From SIG455 sp045659025 (lineage in GTDB: Bacteria; Bacillota; Clostridia; UMGS1810), in NCBI GenBank assembly GCA_045659025.1, contig JAZOWA010000051.1, positions 1 to 54,650 on the forward strand: 54,650 nt of DNA, written 5' to 3'. Position 1 is the first letter of the stretch; the number at the start of each line of letters is the position of its first letter. The position numbers and the translations under genes were made by a program. The notes below the pieces were generated by a model. That model was not told where the DNA came from. It worked only from the letters and a program-made list of their open reading frames with translations, and did not search any database. Positions 1-6,875 of this stretch are shown here, one piece after another.

Positions 1-90
<90 letters not shown>

Positions 91-102
91 CTTAAGATTC
101 AG

Positions 103-133
103 CATAGGCGTACCGAGTGTACGCCTATGTTTG
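103..133 (+). terminator. rRNA operon terminator
   Basis: A perfect 10-bp inverted repeat, CATAGGCGTA / TACGCCTATG, has a 7-nt loop and is followed by TTTGAATTT. It lies 13 bp after the 5S rRNA. A second small hairpin (ATGCAGG-AAA-CCTGCAT) follows at about 147-163. Confidence 0.8.
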
Positions 134-174
134 AATTTAACATAAATGCAGGAAACCTGCATACACTATATTAA

Positions 175-356
175 ATATTCCTGGTTAGCTTAAGTCGGTA
201 GGCATCGGATGTTAAGCAAAGGGGATTGAGCACGAGCGCTCACAGTGTGAGAAGAAGCGAGTGCGAAATCGGAAACAAAAAAGAGATTTGCGAGTTTGCT
301 TTGCAAACGAAGCAAAACGACTATTTTGTTGACCGGACGTTGGTTCAAGTTCGGAC
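175..356 (+). pseudogene. degenerate, interrupted tRNA-Asn-like copy
   Basis: Bases 175-217 closely resemble the 5' half of the intact tRNA-Asn at 387-459, including the flank just before it (TATTCC, GTTAGCT, AGTCGGTAG and GTTAA are shared). Bases about 337-356 resemble its T-arm (GTTGGTTCAAG). About 120 bp of hairpin-prone sequence lie between, including CTCACA-G-TGTGAG and TTTGC-TTT-GCAAA. No cloverleaf can form, so I read it as a dead tRNA-Asn copy split by inserted sequence. The similarity is seen directly; the history is inferred. Confidence 0.55.
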
Positions 357-386
357 TAAAAACCGAACCCAACACATCTTATATAT

Positions 387-459
387 TCCTCGTTAGCTCA
401 GTCGGTAGAGCATGCGGCTGTTAACCGCAGGGTCGTTGGTTCAAGTCCAACACGGGGAG
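387..459 (+). tRNA. trnN: tRNA-Asn (GTT)
   Basis: This 73-nt gene folds as a standard cloverleaf. The acceptor TCCTCGT (387-393) pairs with ACGGGGA (452-458, one G-U pair), with discriminator G459. The D-arm contains AGCTCAGTCGGTAGAGC, the anticodon loop is CTGTTAA with anticodon GTT, and the T-loop is TTCAAGT. CCA is not encoded. A long terminator follows directly. Confidence 0.95.
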
Positions 460-460
460 C

Positions 461-501
461 GCAAAAGAAAAGGACACCATCAGGTGTCCTTTTTCTTTTG
501 C
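461..501 (+). terminator. terminator after tRNA-Asn
   Basis: A nearly perfect 18-bp inverted repeat starts GCAAAAGAAAAGGACACC, has an ATCA loop and returns as GGTGTCC-TTTTT-CTTTTGC with one extra T. The T-run lies in the 3' arm. It begins one base after the tRNA. Confidence 0.85.
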
Positions 502-800
502 TTTTGGCCTTGGTTGAATATGTGAATCGACGCCCCTGCATGGGCAAACAGCCACCGCTGTTAACCAAAGGGCTTCGAGCCATTCCGCTGCCGGTGGCAG
601 AAGAAGGAATGGCGCAGAATCGTGCCGCGGTCGAAGGGTGTAGCAGGTTATCCTGCGGAAGACACCCTTCGGGTGACCGCAAACGGACGTTGGTTCAATA
701 AGTGATACCCCGTGAATTAGAGCAAAGCGAAAAATGAACGGCAGGTAGAACTTATGCATGGGAGCGAAGCGAGTCGTAGTCCAACACGGGCTCCTCAAAA
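502..800. repeat. hairpin-rich segment with scattered tRNA-Asn pieces
   Basis: I see no gene here. Several strong palindromes are present. The longest, 627-680, pairs GCGGTC with GACCGC outside and CGAAGGGTGT with ACACCCTTCG inside, around GCAGG/CCTGC. Pieces matching the tRNA-Asn recur: GCTGTTAACC near 557, GACGTTGGTTCAA near 686, and AGTCCAACACGGG at 778-790, which exactly repeats the tRNA 3' end at 445-457. It looks like a decayed tRNA duplication or the residue of very small insertions at the tRNA. Confidence 0.5.
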
Positions 801-861
801 TTACATTGTAGACATCCGCTTGATGTTGTGATAAAATCAAAATCATAAGGGGTGAGCAAAA

Positions 862-1989
862 ATGAATAAAGAAAATATAAAGTTTATTTTCAAAAAGTAT
901 ATTGATAATTTTGAATTTCTTAATAATGAAAAGAATGATGAATCTTATAAGTGGGAGATTGCTGAAGAATTTCAAAAGTTTGATATTGATACCGAAGATT
1001 TTGGTGGGATGCTAAATCGCCTATGGAAAGCGTCGGATAATTTGATAGATAGTTCACATCAACTTCCTTTTTATGCTTTAGTAGATTATGCACAAAGAGA
1101 GCCCGAAACGGTTCGTGAAATGTTTAGAAAACTATATTCAGAAGAAAAGATGGATGATGTTTCAAAACAACAAGTTATTGATGAATTTATAACTTCAAGT
1201 GAAAAACTCAGAAAGAAATACTATCCCAATAGTCATCTTTACATAAATAATCAACGTTCAGTCATGATGCTTTTGTTCTTGCGTTATCCCAATAGCAATT
1301 ATGGTTACAAAGCAAGTCAGGCTAAAAGTTTTGCTGATTGTGTTGGCTTTTATGATGATTGGGGACCGATGACGAATTTTAACCTTAGCGTTTTTGGTCG
1401 TATGTGTGAACAATTGATAGAAGAAATCAGGTCCGATAAAGCTTTGATGGATACACATATGAGCAGATACGATAATACAAAGCGTAAGTTTCATAAAGAT
1501 GAGAATTTACATATTCTGGCCTTGGATATTATTTACACTTCTCAAGCTTATAATTTTTATGAAGGAATAACTTTCGAGCCGATTAATACAGTCGCAAGAA
1601 AACTTTACTTTGAACGTGTTGCAAAGGCAAGAGAACTTGCAAAGAAACTTGAACAATTAAAAGCTGATATGAAACTGCTTACAGAAGCAAAACGTTATAA
1701 AGAAGAAATGATTGTAAAGGGAACATTTGTAAAACATAAAAAGTATGGTGAAGGTGTTATAGAGGAATGTGTAGGAACAGGCATTTTGGTTAGTTTTCCG
1801 ATGATGAGTGCCACAAAAGAATTAAACGTTGCAGTTTCATTTGGAAATGGCTTGTTATCGTTGTCTTCGGAAGAAGCAACCCAAATGCTTAGAGAATATG
1901 CACCTGTTTTGGAAAAAGAATCTCAAACCGTAAGAAGGTTGGCGATGATTGAGAAAGAAATAGAACCATATATGGAGTTTTTGGATTAA
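862..1989 (+). CDS. unknown AT-rich protein with UvrD/PcrA-tail-like domain
   Basis: I do not recognise this 375-residue protein. It is largely polar and probably helical, with a lysine- and glutamate-rich coiled-coil-like stretch at about 250-290. Residues about 291-340 contain FVKHKKYGEGVI followed by VSFP and SFGNGLL. This resembles the Tudor/SH3-like tail of UvrD/PcrA helicases and some CarD-like folds, which bind RNA polymerase or nucleic acid. That link is by eye only and no helicase motifs are present. The start follows AAGGGGTGAG. Base composition is clearly more AT-rich than the neighbours, and the gene sits just after the tRNA-Asn debris, so acquisition by transfer is plausible. A 60-residue ORF follows closely. 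Confidence 0.8.
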   Translation: MNKENIKFIFKKYIDNFEFLNNEKNDESYKWEIAEEFQKFDIDTEDFGGMLNRLWKASDNLIDSSHQLPFYALVDYAQREPETVREMFRKLYSEEKMDDVSKQQVIDEFITSSEKLRKKYYPNSHLYINNQRSVMMLLFLRYPNSNYGYKASQAKSFADCVGFYDDWGPMTNFNLSVFGRMCEQLIEEIRSDKALMDTHMSRYDNTKRKFHKDENLHILALDIIYTSQAYNFYEGITFEPINTVARKLYFERVAKARELAKKLEQLKADMKLLTEAKRYKEEMIVKGTFVKHKKYGEGVIEECVGTGILVSFPMMSATKELNVAVSFGNGLLSLSSEEATQMLREYAPVLEKESQTVRRLAMIEKEIEPYMEFLD

Positions 1990-2008
1990 TCTAATCAAGG
2001 GGACGGAC

Positions 2009-2191
2009 ATGAACCAGGAAAAAGAGTTTAGTGACAAAATCGCTTCGTTTTCATATGAAACTATCAAAATGATTTCTGACTTAGCCAAGAAGGATAAAGA
2101 ATTGTTTTATAAAGCATTAAAGATAGCCGGAGAGTATGACACGGAAAGCAAAATAGTGTTGGAAATAAATCAACTTTCCGCTCCACGTTAA
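2009..2191 (+). CDS. small AT-rich hypothetical protein (60 aa)
   Basis: This charged 60-residue protein begins MNQEKEFSDKIASFSYETIK and has no membrane segment or cysteine motif. It starts 19 bp after the preceding unknown gene behind AAGGGGACGG, and shares that gene's AT-rich composition, so the two probably form one acquired transcription unit. A partner role is possible but nothing in the sequence proves it. Confidence 0.6.
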   Translation: MNQEKEFSDKIASFSYETIKMISDLAKKDKELFYKALKIAGEYDTESKIVLEINQLSAPR

Positions 2192-2205
2192 AAGGATGAA
2201 CTGAT

Positions 2206-3396
2206 ATGACAAATAAAATTTCAAGAGAGATTGTCAGCAGATTAGAGAATATACATATCAAAAAAATCGGTGAGAAGGAGCTTCTTTTGATTTCGGCTCA
2301 ATACGATGGACTGTGGCTTGAGCACGTGTATGATGCGGTTTTGTATGCCAAGCTGGACAGCACCAAGCTATACCTTGCCAGAAACACCATAGAGACCTTT
2401 ATAGATCACCAGATAGACGGGCAGTATCCTTTTCGCGTGATTGAGGTGGATGGTGAGGCGGTGTATGAGTATACCCAGGTTCAGGAGTGCGTGTCATTTT
2501 TGTCCCTTGCATTAGATGTGTCCGATATGCTTTGTGACACTGAATTTGATGCCAAGGTGTATGAATCAGGTGCCAAATGGATACAGTGGCTTGAGCAGAA
2601 TCGTATGACTCTTGGTAAAGGCCTTGTGGAGATGTTTGTAGGTTACGATACCGGCCATGATAATAGTGGCAGACTCGTGGGGCTTAGTTGTCAGGGTAAT
2701 TATGTGTTGCCCGACGGAACTATAGCGAACGCATCAGTTCTGCCCGAGGGTGAGAAGATAGCACCCGTAATAGCGGTGGATATGAATTGTAATTTCTATG
2801 GTAACCTGATGGCGCTTTCCGCATTTGCAAGTAAGCTTGGCAGAGATGATGAGTCTGCCATGTGGCAAGCCAAAGCCCAAGAGATGAAGAGAAGATTCTT
2901 TGAAATCTGCTACGATGAAGAAGACGACTTTTTCTATGACGTTGACAGAAACGGTGAAAAGAGGAAGTTCCTCTCCAGCACGATTTTCCATCTGTTCCTT
3001 GAAAAGGTGCTTGATAAGGATACGGACAGGGATTTGATAAACCGTATCTATACAAAGCATATTAAGAACGAAAATGAATTCTGGACCGAGTTCCCCTTTC
3101 CGTCTATGGCTATCAATGACCCCAGTTGCCGTGAACATGCGGATTTCAACTGTTGGGGATATTACACCCAGGGCCTTATCGTGTTGCGTTGCATAAGATG
3201 GATGGACTATTATGGTATGGGTGGAGATTTTGATTATATCTGCACAAAATGGCTGGAAGCGTGGACGAGATGCTTTGACCACTTCAAATTAGGTCAGGAG
3301 CTTGACCCTGTCACGGGGGAACCCACAGATTCTTCCGAATGGTATTCCAGCGCAATGCTTATGTATCTTTATTCTGCCATAAGGCTTGGCAGATGA
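2206..3396 (+). CDS. (alpha/alpha)6-barrel glycoside hydrolase-like protein (GH63/MGH1-like)
   Basis: This 396-residue protein has no signal peptide, so it is probably cytoplasmic. Residues 147-156 read GYDTGHDNSG, resembling the trehalase/GH63 signature that carries the catalytic acid (Asp152 would be equivalent). The C-terminal DPVTGEPTDSSEWYSSAMLM (367-386) matches the end of the same barrel, with Glu378 a possible base. The substrate cannot be read from sequence. The rhamnose isomerase remnant 1 kb downstream hints at a former sugar-use locus, which is inference. GC content is back to the chromosomal level here. The start follows AAAGGATGAACTGAT. Confidence 0.7.
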   Translation: MTNKISREIVSRLENIHIKKIGEKELLLISAQYDGLWLEHVYDAVLYAKLDSTKLYLARNTIETFIDHQIDGQYPFRVIEVDGEAVYEYTQVQECVSFLSLALDVSDMLCDTEFDAKVYESGAKWIQWLEQNRMTLGKGLVEMFVGYDTGHDNSGRLVGLSCQGNYVLPDGTIANASVLPEGEKIAPVIAVDMNCNFYGNLMALSAFASKLGRDDESAMWQAKAQEMKRRFFEICYDEEDDFFYDVDRNGEKRKFLSSTIFHLFLEKVLDKDTDRDLINRIYTKHIKNENEFWTEFPFPSMAINDPSCREHADFNCWGYYTQGLIVLRCIRWMDYYGMGGDFDYICTKWLEAWTRCFDHFKLGQELDPVTGEPTDSSEWYSSAMLMYLYSAIRLGR

Positions 3397-3413
3397 TTTT
3401 ACACGGAGGATTT

Positions 3414-4340
3414 ATGAAACTTTGTTTTGCTCCCATGGAGGGGATAACCACATATACATACAGAAACGCACATGCCGAGATGTTCGGTATGTGCGACGAG
3501 TATTTTGCGCCCTTCATTGTGCCTACGGATAATGATAGGCTCAGCCTTAAAGCTATGCGGGATATCCTGCCTGCCAATAACACCACCACCCTCGTTCCTC
3601 AGGCATTGAGTAATTGTGACAAGGCCTTTGTGAAGTTCTCGGAGAAGGTGCGGTATTTAGGTTATAATGAATTGAATCTCAATCTCGGTTGCCCTGCCTC
3701 CACCGTGGTGGGCAAGAGACGTGGCTCCGGTGCTCTTAAAGATACAGAGGCGTTGGATAGACTCCTTGATGGTATCTTTGCAGAGGTGAAGATTGATGTA
3801 TCTGTCAAGACGAGGGTAGGATTCTCCTCCCACGAGGAGTTTGACAAGATACTTGAGGTGTATACCAGATATCCCATTTCCCGATTGATTGTCCACCCGA
3901 GAGTGAGGGACGAGCTTTATAGGGGCACTCCCAATATGGATACCTTTGCCACCGCATACGGTGAGAGCACTTCAAAGGTGTATTATAACGGCAATATAAA
4001 TACTCCTGCAGATTACAAAGCAATCGCAGATAAGTTTGACCGCCTTGGCGGTGTGATGATAGGCAGGGGCGCAATTATGAATCCTGCCATCTTCCGTGAA
4101 ATCCGAGGTGGAGCGCCCCTTACCACCGCAGAGCTGGTATCATTCTCCAAACTGGTGGAAAGCAGATATATGGAACTTCTGCAATCGGACTTGTTCACTC
4201 TTTATAAATTAAAGGAGATATGGATGTACTCCTTGCTCAACTATCCCGAGGAGAAGGCCATAACCAAAGCGGTGCGAAAAGCCAACTGCCTTGCAGAGCT
4301 CAACTCGGCAATAGAGTCTCTGCCCGAAATATCAAGATAA
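3414..4340 (+). CDS. tRNA-dihydrouridine synthase family protein
   Basis: This FMN-dependent TIM-barrel enzyme would reduce uridine to dihydrouridine in the tRNA D-loop. The 308 residues carry the family motifs in order: APMEGIT at the start, LNLNLGCPAS with the conserved Cys, KTRVG, HPR, YNGNI and MIGRGA near the end of the barrel. I chose ATG 3414 behind ACGGAGGA; an upstream in-frame start at 3339 would run into the previous gene and lies outside the family domain. It is one of two Dus-type genes here and is the more divergent of them (compare dusB at 47021). Which uridine it modifies is unknown. Confidence 0.85.
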   Translation: MKLCFAPMEGITTYTYRNAHAEMFGMCDEYFAPFIVPTDNDRLSLKAMRDILPANNTTTLVPQALSNCDKAFVKFSEKVRYLGYNELNLNLGCPASTVVGKRRGSGALKDTEALDRLLDGIFAEVKIDVSVKTRVGFSSHEEFDKILEVYTRYPISRLIVHPRVRDELYRGTPNMDTFATAYGESTSKVYYNGNINTPADYKAIADKFDRLGGVMIGRGAIMNPAIFREIRGGAPLTTAELVSFSKLVESRYMELLQSDLFTLYKLKEIWMYSLLNYPEEKAITKAVRKANCLAELNSAIESLPEISR

Positions 4341-4364
4341 CAAAAACTGCCCCGTCCCCAAACT

Positions 4365-4664
4365 GTTCACATGGCGCTTGACTATTTTGATGCAAGCATA
4401 AACAGGATTTCCGCATGGACAATGGGATTCAGAAACTGGCAGAAGGCACTTCTCAACGCTCTTTGCACCCCCAATGAATTGTTGACAAAACTGCAGAATA
4501 ATAACTCCCTCACAGAACTGCAGGTGGTTCAGGACGAGCTGAAGACCATGCCCTTTGGTGATATCTGGGATGAATACTGCCGTAGGTGCGGTGTGAAATG
4601 CGACAGAGAATGGTTTGCCGATGTGAAGGAATACGAAGCAAAGGTTCAGATTAACCGTTGCTAA
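4365..4664 (+). pseudogene. rhaA: L-rhamnose isomerase remnant (3' end of rhaA)
   Basis: Only about the last 100 residues of a roughly 420-residue L-rhamnose isomerase remain. ALDYFDASINRISAW, RNWQKALLNAL, TPNELL, PFGDIWDEYCRRCGV and the closing VKEYEAKV match the family's C-terminus. Homology reaches at least two codons upstream of the only ATG (Val-His at 4365-4370), so the reading frame is truncated at its 5' end. The metal-binding and catalytic parts are missing. No other rhamnose genes are in the window. It lies 24 bp after the Dus gene and ends at a terminator. Confidence 0.85.
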
Positions 4665-4681
4665 ATGAATAACCGCATAAT

Positions 4682-4708
4682 AAGGATACCGCAGGGTGTC
4701 CTTTTTTT
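4682..4708 (+). terminator. terminator after rhaA remnant
   Basis: AAGGATACC pairs with GGGTGTCCTT (one G-U) across a short loop, followed by a run of seven T. It immediately precedes the promoter of the decarboxylase gene. Confidence 0.8.
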
Positions 4709-4709
4709 C

Positions 4710-4739
4710 TTGACACGGGGAATAGATTTTTGATATACT
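4710..4739 (+). promoter_or_regulatory. sigma-A promoter for the oadB-like gene
   Basis: TTGACA (4710-4715), an 18-bp spacer, then TATACT (4734-4739). It lies about 45 bp upstream of the start codon at 4786. Confidence 0.7.
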
Positions 4740-4785
4740 GTTCGAGGTGTTTTATAAAATACGATAGCTTAAAGGAGAACAAACA

Positions 4786-5883
4786 ATGGGTACAATTCTC
4801 AGTAATTTTGGCGCTATTACCATTCCCCACATTATAATGTACATAATTGGCGGAATCCTCATTTATCTTGCCATAAAGAAGGATATGGAGCCCACACTGC
4901 TTTTGCCGATGGGATTCGGAGCTATATTGGTAAACATTCCCTTTTCGGGCGCAGTGGGACACGAGGGAGCTTTGCAGGTGCTTTATGATGCGGGCATTGC
5001 AAACGAGCTTTTCCCCCTTATACTGTTTATCGGTATAGGCGCAATGATAGATTTTGGCCCGTTGCTTTCTAATCCCAAGCTGATGATATTCGGCGCGGCG
5101 TCACAGTTTGGCATATTCTTTACGCTCTGTATGGCGTCTATGTTTTTTGATATCAAAGACGCTGCATCTATTGCTATAATCGGTGCCGCAGACGGCCCCA
5201 CATCTATATTTGTTGCCAACACCCTCGGCTCTAAATATGTAGGTGCGATAATGGTTGCCGCATATTCCTATATGGCACTTGTGCCGATTATACAGCCACC
5301 CGTAATCAAATTGCTGACCACCAGAAAAGAGCGTCTTATCAGAATGGATTACAAGCAGGCAAATGTTTCTAAAACCACAAGGATTCTGTTCCCCATAATC
5401 ATCACCGTAATTTCCGGCATCATTGCACCCGAGTCTGTTGCTCTGATAGGATTTCTGATGTTTGGCAACCTTATCCGCGAGTGCGGAGTGCTCGACAGTC
5501 TCTCGGATACTGCACAGAATGTACTTGCCAATCTGGTTACGCTGTTGCTCGGCATCACCGTTGCCTGCCAGATGCAGGCAGATAAATTCCTTCAGCCGGC
5601 AACCCTGCTCATACTTGGTCTTGGATTTATTGCGTTTATATTCGACACCGCAGGCGGAGTGCTGTTTGCAAAGTTTATAAACCTGTTCCTTAAAAAGAAA
5701 ATAAACCCCATGATAGGTGCTGCAGGTATTTCTGCATTCCCTATGTCGGGCCGTGTAATACATAAAATGGGTCTTAAAGAAGACCCGCAGAACTTCCTGC
5801 TGATGCACTCAATCGGTGTAAATGTTTCCGGTCAGATTGCATCGGTTATCGCAGGCGGACTGATACTTAATTTCTTTATGTAA
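4786..5883 (+). CDS. oadB: Na+-transporting carboxylic acid decarboxylase, beta subunit
   Basis: This is the membrane ion-channel subunit of biotin-dependent sodium pumps (oxaloacetate, methylmalonyl-CoA or glutaconyl-CoA decarboxylase), which export Na+ on decarboxylating carboxybiotin. The 365-residue length and about ten hydrophobic segments fit. Family stretches include IPFSGAVGHEGAL, IGIGAMIDFGPLLSNP, GAADGPTSIF and the late FPMSGRVIHKMG. ATG 4786 follows AAAGGAGAAC. A gamma-like mini-subunit follows, but no carboxyltransferase alpha subunit or biotin carrier is nearby. The substrate is therefore undecided and the pump must use subunits encoded elsewhere. Confidence 0.9.
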   Translation: MGTILSNFGAITIPHIIMYIIGGILIYLAIKKDMEPTLLLPMGFGAILVNIPFSGAVGHEGALQVLYDAGIANELFPLILFIGIGAMIDFGPLLSNPKLMIFGAASQFGIFFTLCMASMFFDIKDAASIAIIGAADGPTSIFVANTLGSKYVGAIMVAAYSYMALVPIIQPPVIKLLTTRKERLIRMDYKQANVSKTTRILFPIIITVISGIIAPESVALIGFLMFGNLIRECGVLDSLSDTAQNVLANLVTLLLGITVACQMQADKFLQPATLLILGLGFIAFIFDTAGGVLFAKFINLFLKKKINPMIGAAGISAFPMSGRVIHKMGLKEDPQNFLLMHSIGVNVSGQIASVIAGGLILNFFM

Positions 5884-5898
5884 GGCGGAGGTGCTTTT

Positions 5899-6039
5899 AT
5901 GAATTTTCAACCCTTTAATTTTATTGCCAACCTCACATATATGGGAGAGGGAATGTTTTGTATTATAGTAGTGATGCTGGTGATTGCCACGATTACAATG
6001 TTGCTTAACAAAATCACCACAAGAAAAAAGGATAAATAA
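5899..6039 (+). CDS. small membrane protein, decarboxylase gamma-subunit-like
   Basis: This 46-residue protein begins MNFQPFNFIANLTYMGEGMF, has one hydrophobic helix at about 18-36 and ends in a basic tail, NKITTRKKDK. The layout matches OadG-type gamma subunits, which are small single-span proteins that hold the sodium-pump complex together. It starts 15 bp after oadB behind GGCGGAGG and the operon ends 6 bp later at a strong terminator. It lacks the long C-terminal metal-binding tail of classical OadG, so the name rests on position and shape. Confidence 0.7.
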   Translation: MNFQPFNFIANLTYMGEGMFCIIVVMLVIATITMLLNKITTRKKDK

Positions 6040-6044
6040 AATCA

Positions 6045-6074
6045 AAAGAGGTGTCCCTTTTGGGACACCTCTTT
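6045..6074 (+). terminator. terminator of the oadB operon
   Basis: A perfect 13-bp stem, AAAGAGGTGTCCC / GGGACACCTCTTT, with a four-T loop. Confidence 0.85.
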
Positions 6075-6186
6075 CAGCACAACCATAAATCAATTATATC
6101 ATATATAAAATCCGTTTGTAAACACATTTTTTCCATTTTCTGTTAAATGCACAAAAAGACGCTTTTTATTTTCTGCATTTTGTCAA

Positions 6187-6216
6187 TTGAAAACGGGTTG
6201 AAATCTGTGTTATATT
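6187..6216 (+). promoter_or_regulatory. promoter of the structured RNA
   Basis: TTGAAA (6187-6192), an 18-bp spacer, then TATATT (6211-6216). This would start transcription near 6222, immediately before the first helix of the RNA. Confidence 0.5.
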
Positions 6217-6221
6217 ATAGA

Positions 6222-6528
6222 TGAGCAAAGGAGGAGAGTCCAATGACAAAGTAAGCGCAAGGCACAATATGAAGGCAAGATGACGATGTGGTTGTCAGTG
6301 ATTTGAACATTAAGTAAGTGGAAAGCAGCAAAACACGACGGTGCTACGTTTAATATATAAGTTGGGTTCAGATCATAACCTTCATACGCAGCTTTTACTC
6401 CCTCTGTACCGAATACAAGGCGGAGGGTAATTAAAGAAAGAGAGGGTAACCAATGAAGTTAGACTTGAAAAGTGAACAGAAATGACCCTTGATTACGGTT
6501 AAGGTAATTGAGGGTCATTTCTTTTTTG
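6222..6528 (+). ncRNA. candidate structured non-coding RNA, about 305 nt
   Basis: No protein ORF of meaningful length fills this gap, yet promoter, nested helices and terminator are all present. Nested pairs seen by eye: AGTAAGC (6250-6256) with GCTTTTACT (6391-6399); TATGAAGG (6268-6275) with CCTTCATA (6379-6386), perfect; GATTTGAAC (6300-6308) with GTTCAGATC (6366-6374), one G-U; ATTAA (6309-6313) with TTAAT (6350-6354); and a local hairpin TGAC/GTCA at 6281-6297. Purine-rich internal loops separate them. The 5' GAGGAG can also pair with CTCCCTC near 6398-6404. The nested rod with conserved-looking loops recalls large clostridial RNAs such as the raiA motif, but I cannot assign a family. 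A minimal ORF (Met-Thr-Lys-stop) at 6243 follows a good Shine-Dalgarno. Confidence 0.6.
6480..6528 (+). terminator. terminator of the structured RNA
   Basis: AAATGACCCTT pairs with GAGGGTCATTT, with further pairing GATTAC/GTAATT inside, followed by CTTTTTTG. A possible 10-codon ORF beginning MKLDLK (6453-6485) ends inside the stem, so translation could affect termination. Confidence 0.85.
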
Positions 6529-6590
6529 TGTTTATAAACAGAGAATAAAGTTTCTCCCTTCGGCAATAATAATTGCGGAGGGGATTTTTA

Positions 6591-6827
6591 ATGCATAAGA
6601 GCAAACAGTTCAAATGGGGCGAAAATGAGAAGTCCTTTTTCACTCCGCAAAATGCAGTCAACTCTCCTGATGATGAGTATGGGGAAATGCGATTGTTTCC
6701 TGATGAACTCAAGGGTAGCGTAGCTTCTGCCACAGAGTGTACGGGTCTTATACAGGTAGCGCCTGATACAAGAGCGCTTCGTGAGGTATATGACAGTTTG
6801 TACAGTTATCGCAAGGTAGAGAAATAA
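6591..6827 (+). CDS. small hypothetical protein (78 aa)
   Basis: I do not recognise this soluble 78-residue protein, which begins MHKSKQFKWGENEKSFFTPQ and has an acidic middle and a basic end (YRKVEK). ATG 6591 is preceded by GCGGAGGGG at good spacing; the longer TTG-started frame from 6573 would swallow that site. The ribosome site can pair with CTCCC just upstream, around GCAA/TTGC, so its access may be controlled. It is monocistronic, between the RNA terminator and its own terminator. Confidence 0.6.
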   Translation: MHKSKQFKWGENEKSFFTPQNAVNSPDDEYGEMRLFPDELKGSVASATECTGLIQVAPDTRALREVYDSLYSYRKVEK

Positions 6828-6840
6828 CGTGCCCATACAA

Positions 6841-6875
6841 AACCCCGTGAAATTTCTTTCACGGGGTTTTGTTTA
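6841..6875. terminator. bidirectional terminator
   Basis: AACCCCGTGAAA pairs with TTTCACGGGGTT, with T-runs on both strands. It ends the small gene at 6591 (+) and the YgjV gene (-). Confidence 0.8.

Noticed and set aside
502..800. CRISPR array or REP-type array
   Set aside because: Palindromes differ from one another and are not regularly spaced; there are no repeated units with unique spacers.
421..975. minus-strand frames across the tRNA-Asn, including the peptide RVGLEPTTLRLTA
   Set aside because: That peptide is the familiar mistranslation of a tRNA T-arm region; no real gene is there.
5101..5808. 235-codon minus-strand frame inside oadB
   Set aside because: Antisense to a membrane protein with clear family signatures; no ribosome site.
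6222..6528. tmRNA, RNase P RNA, SRP RNA or 6S RNA
   Set aside because: The conserved cores (CCA end and tag region, GAGGAAAGTCC, SRP tetraloop motif, long imperfect rod with open centre) were not found.
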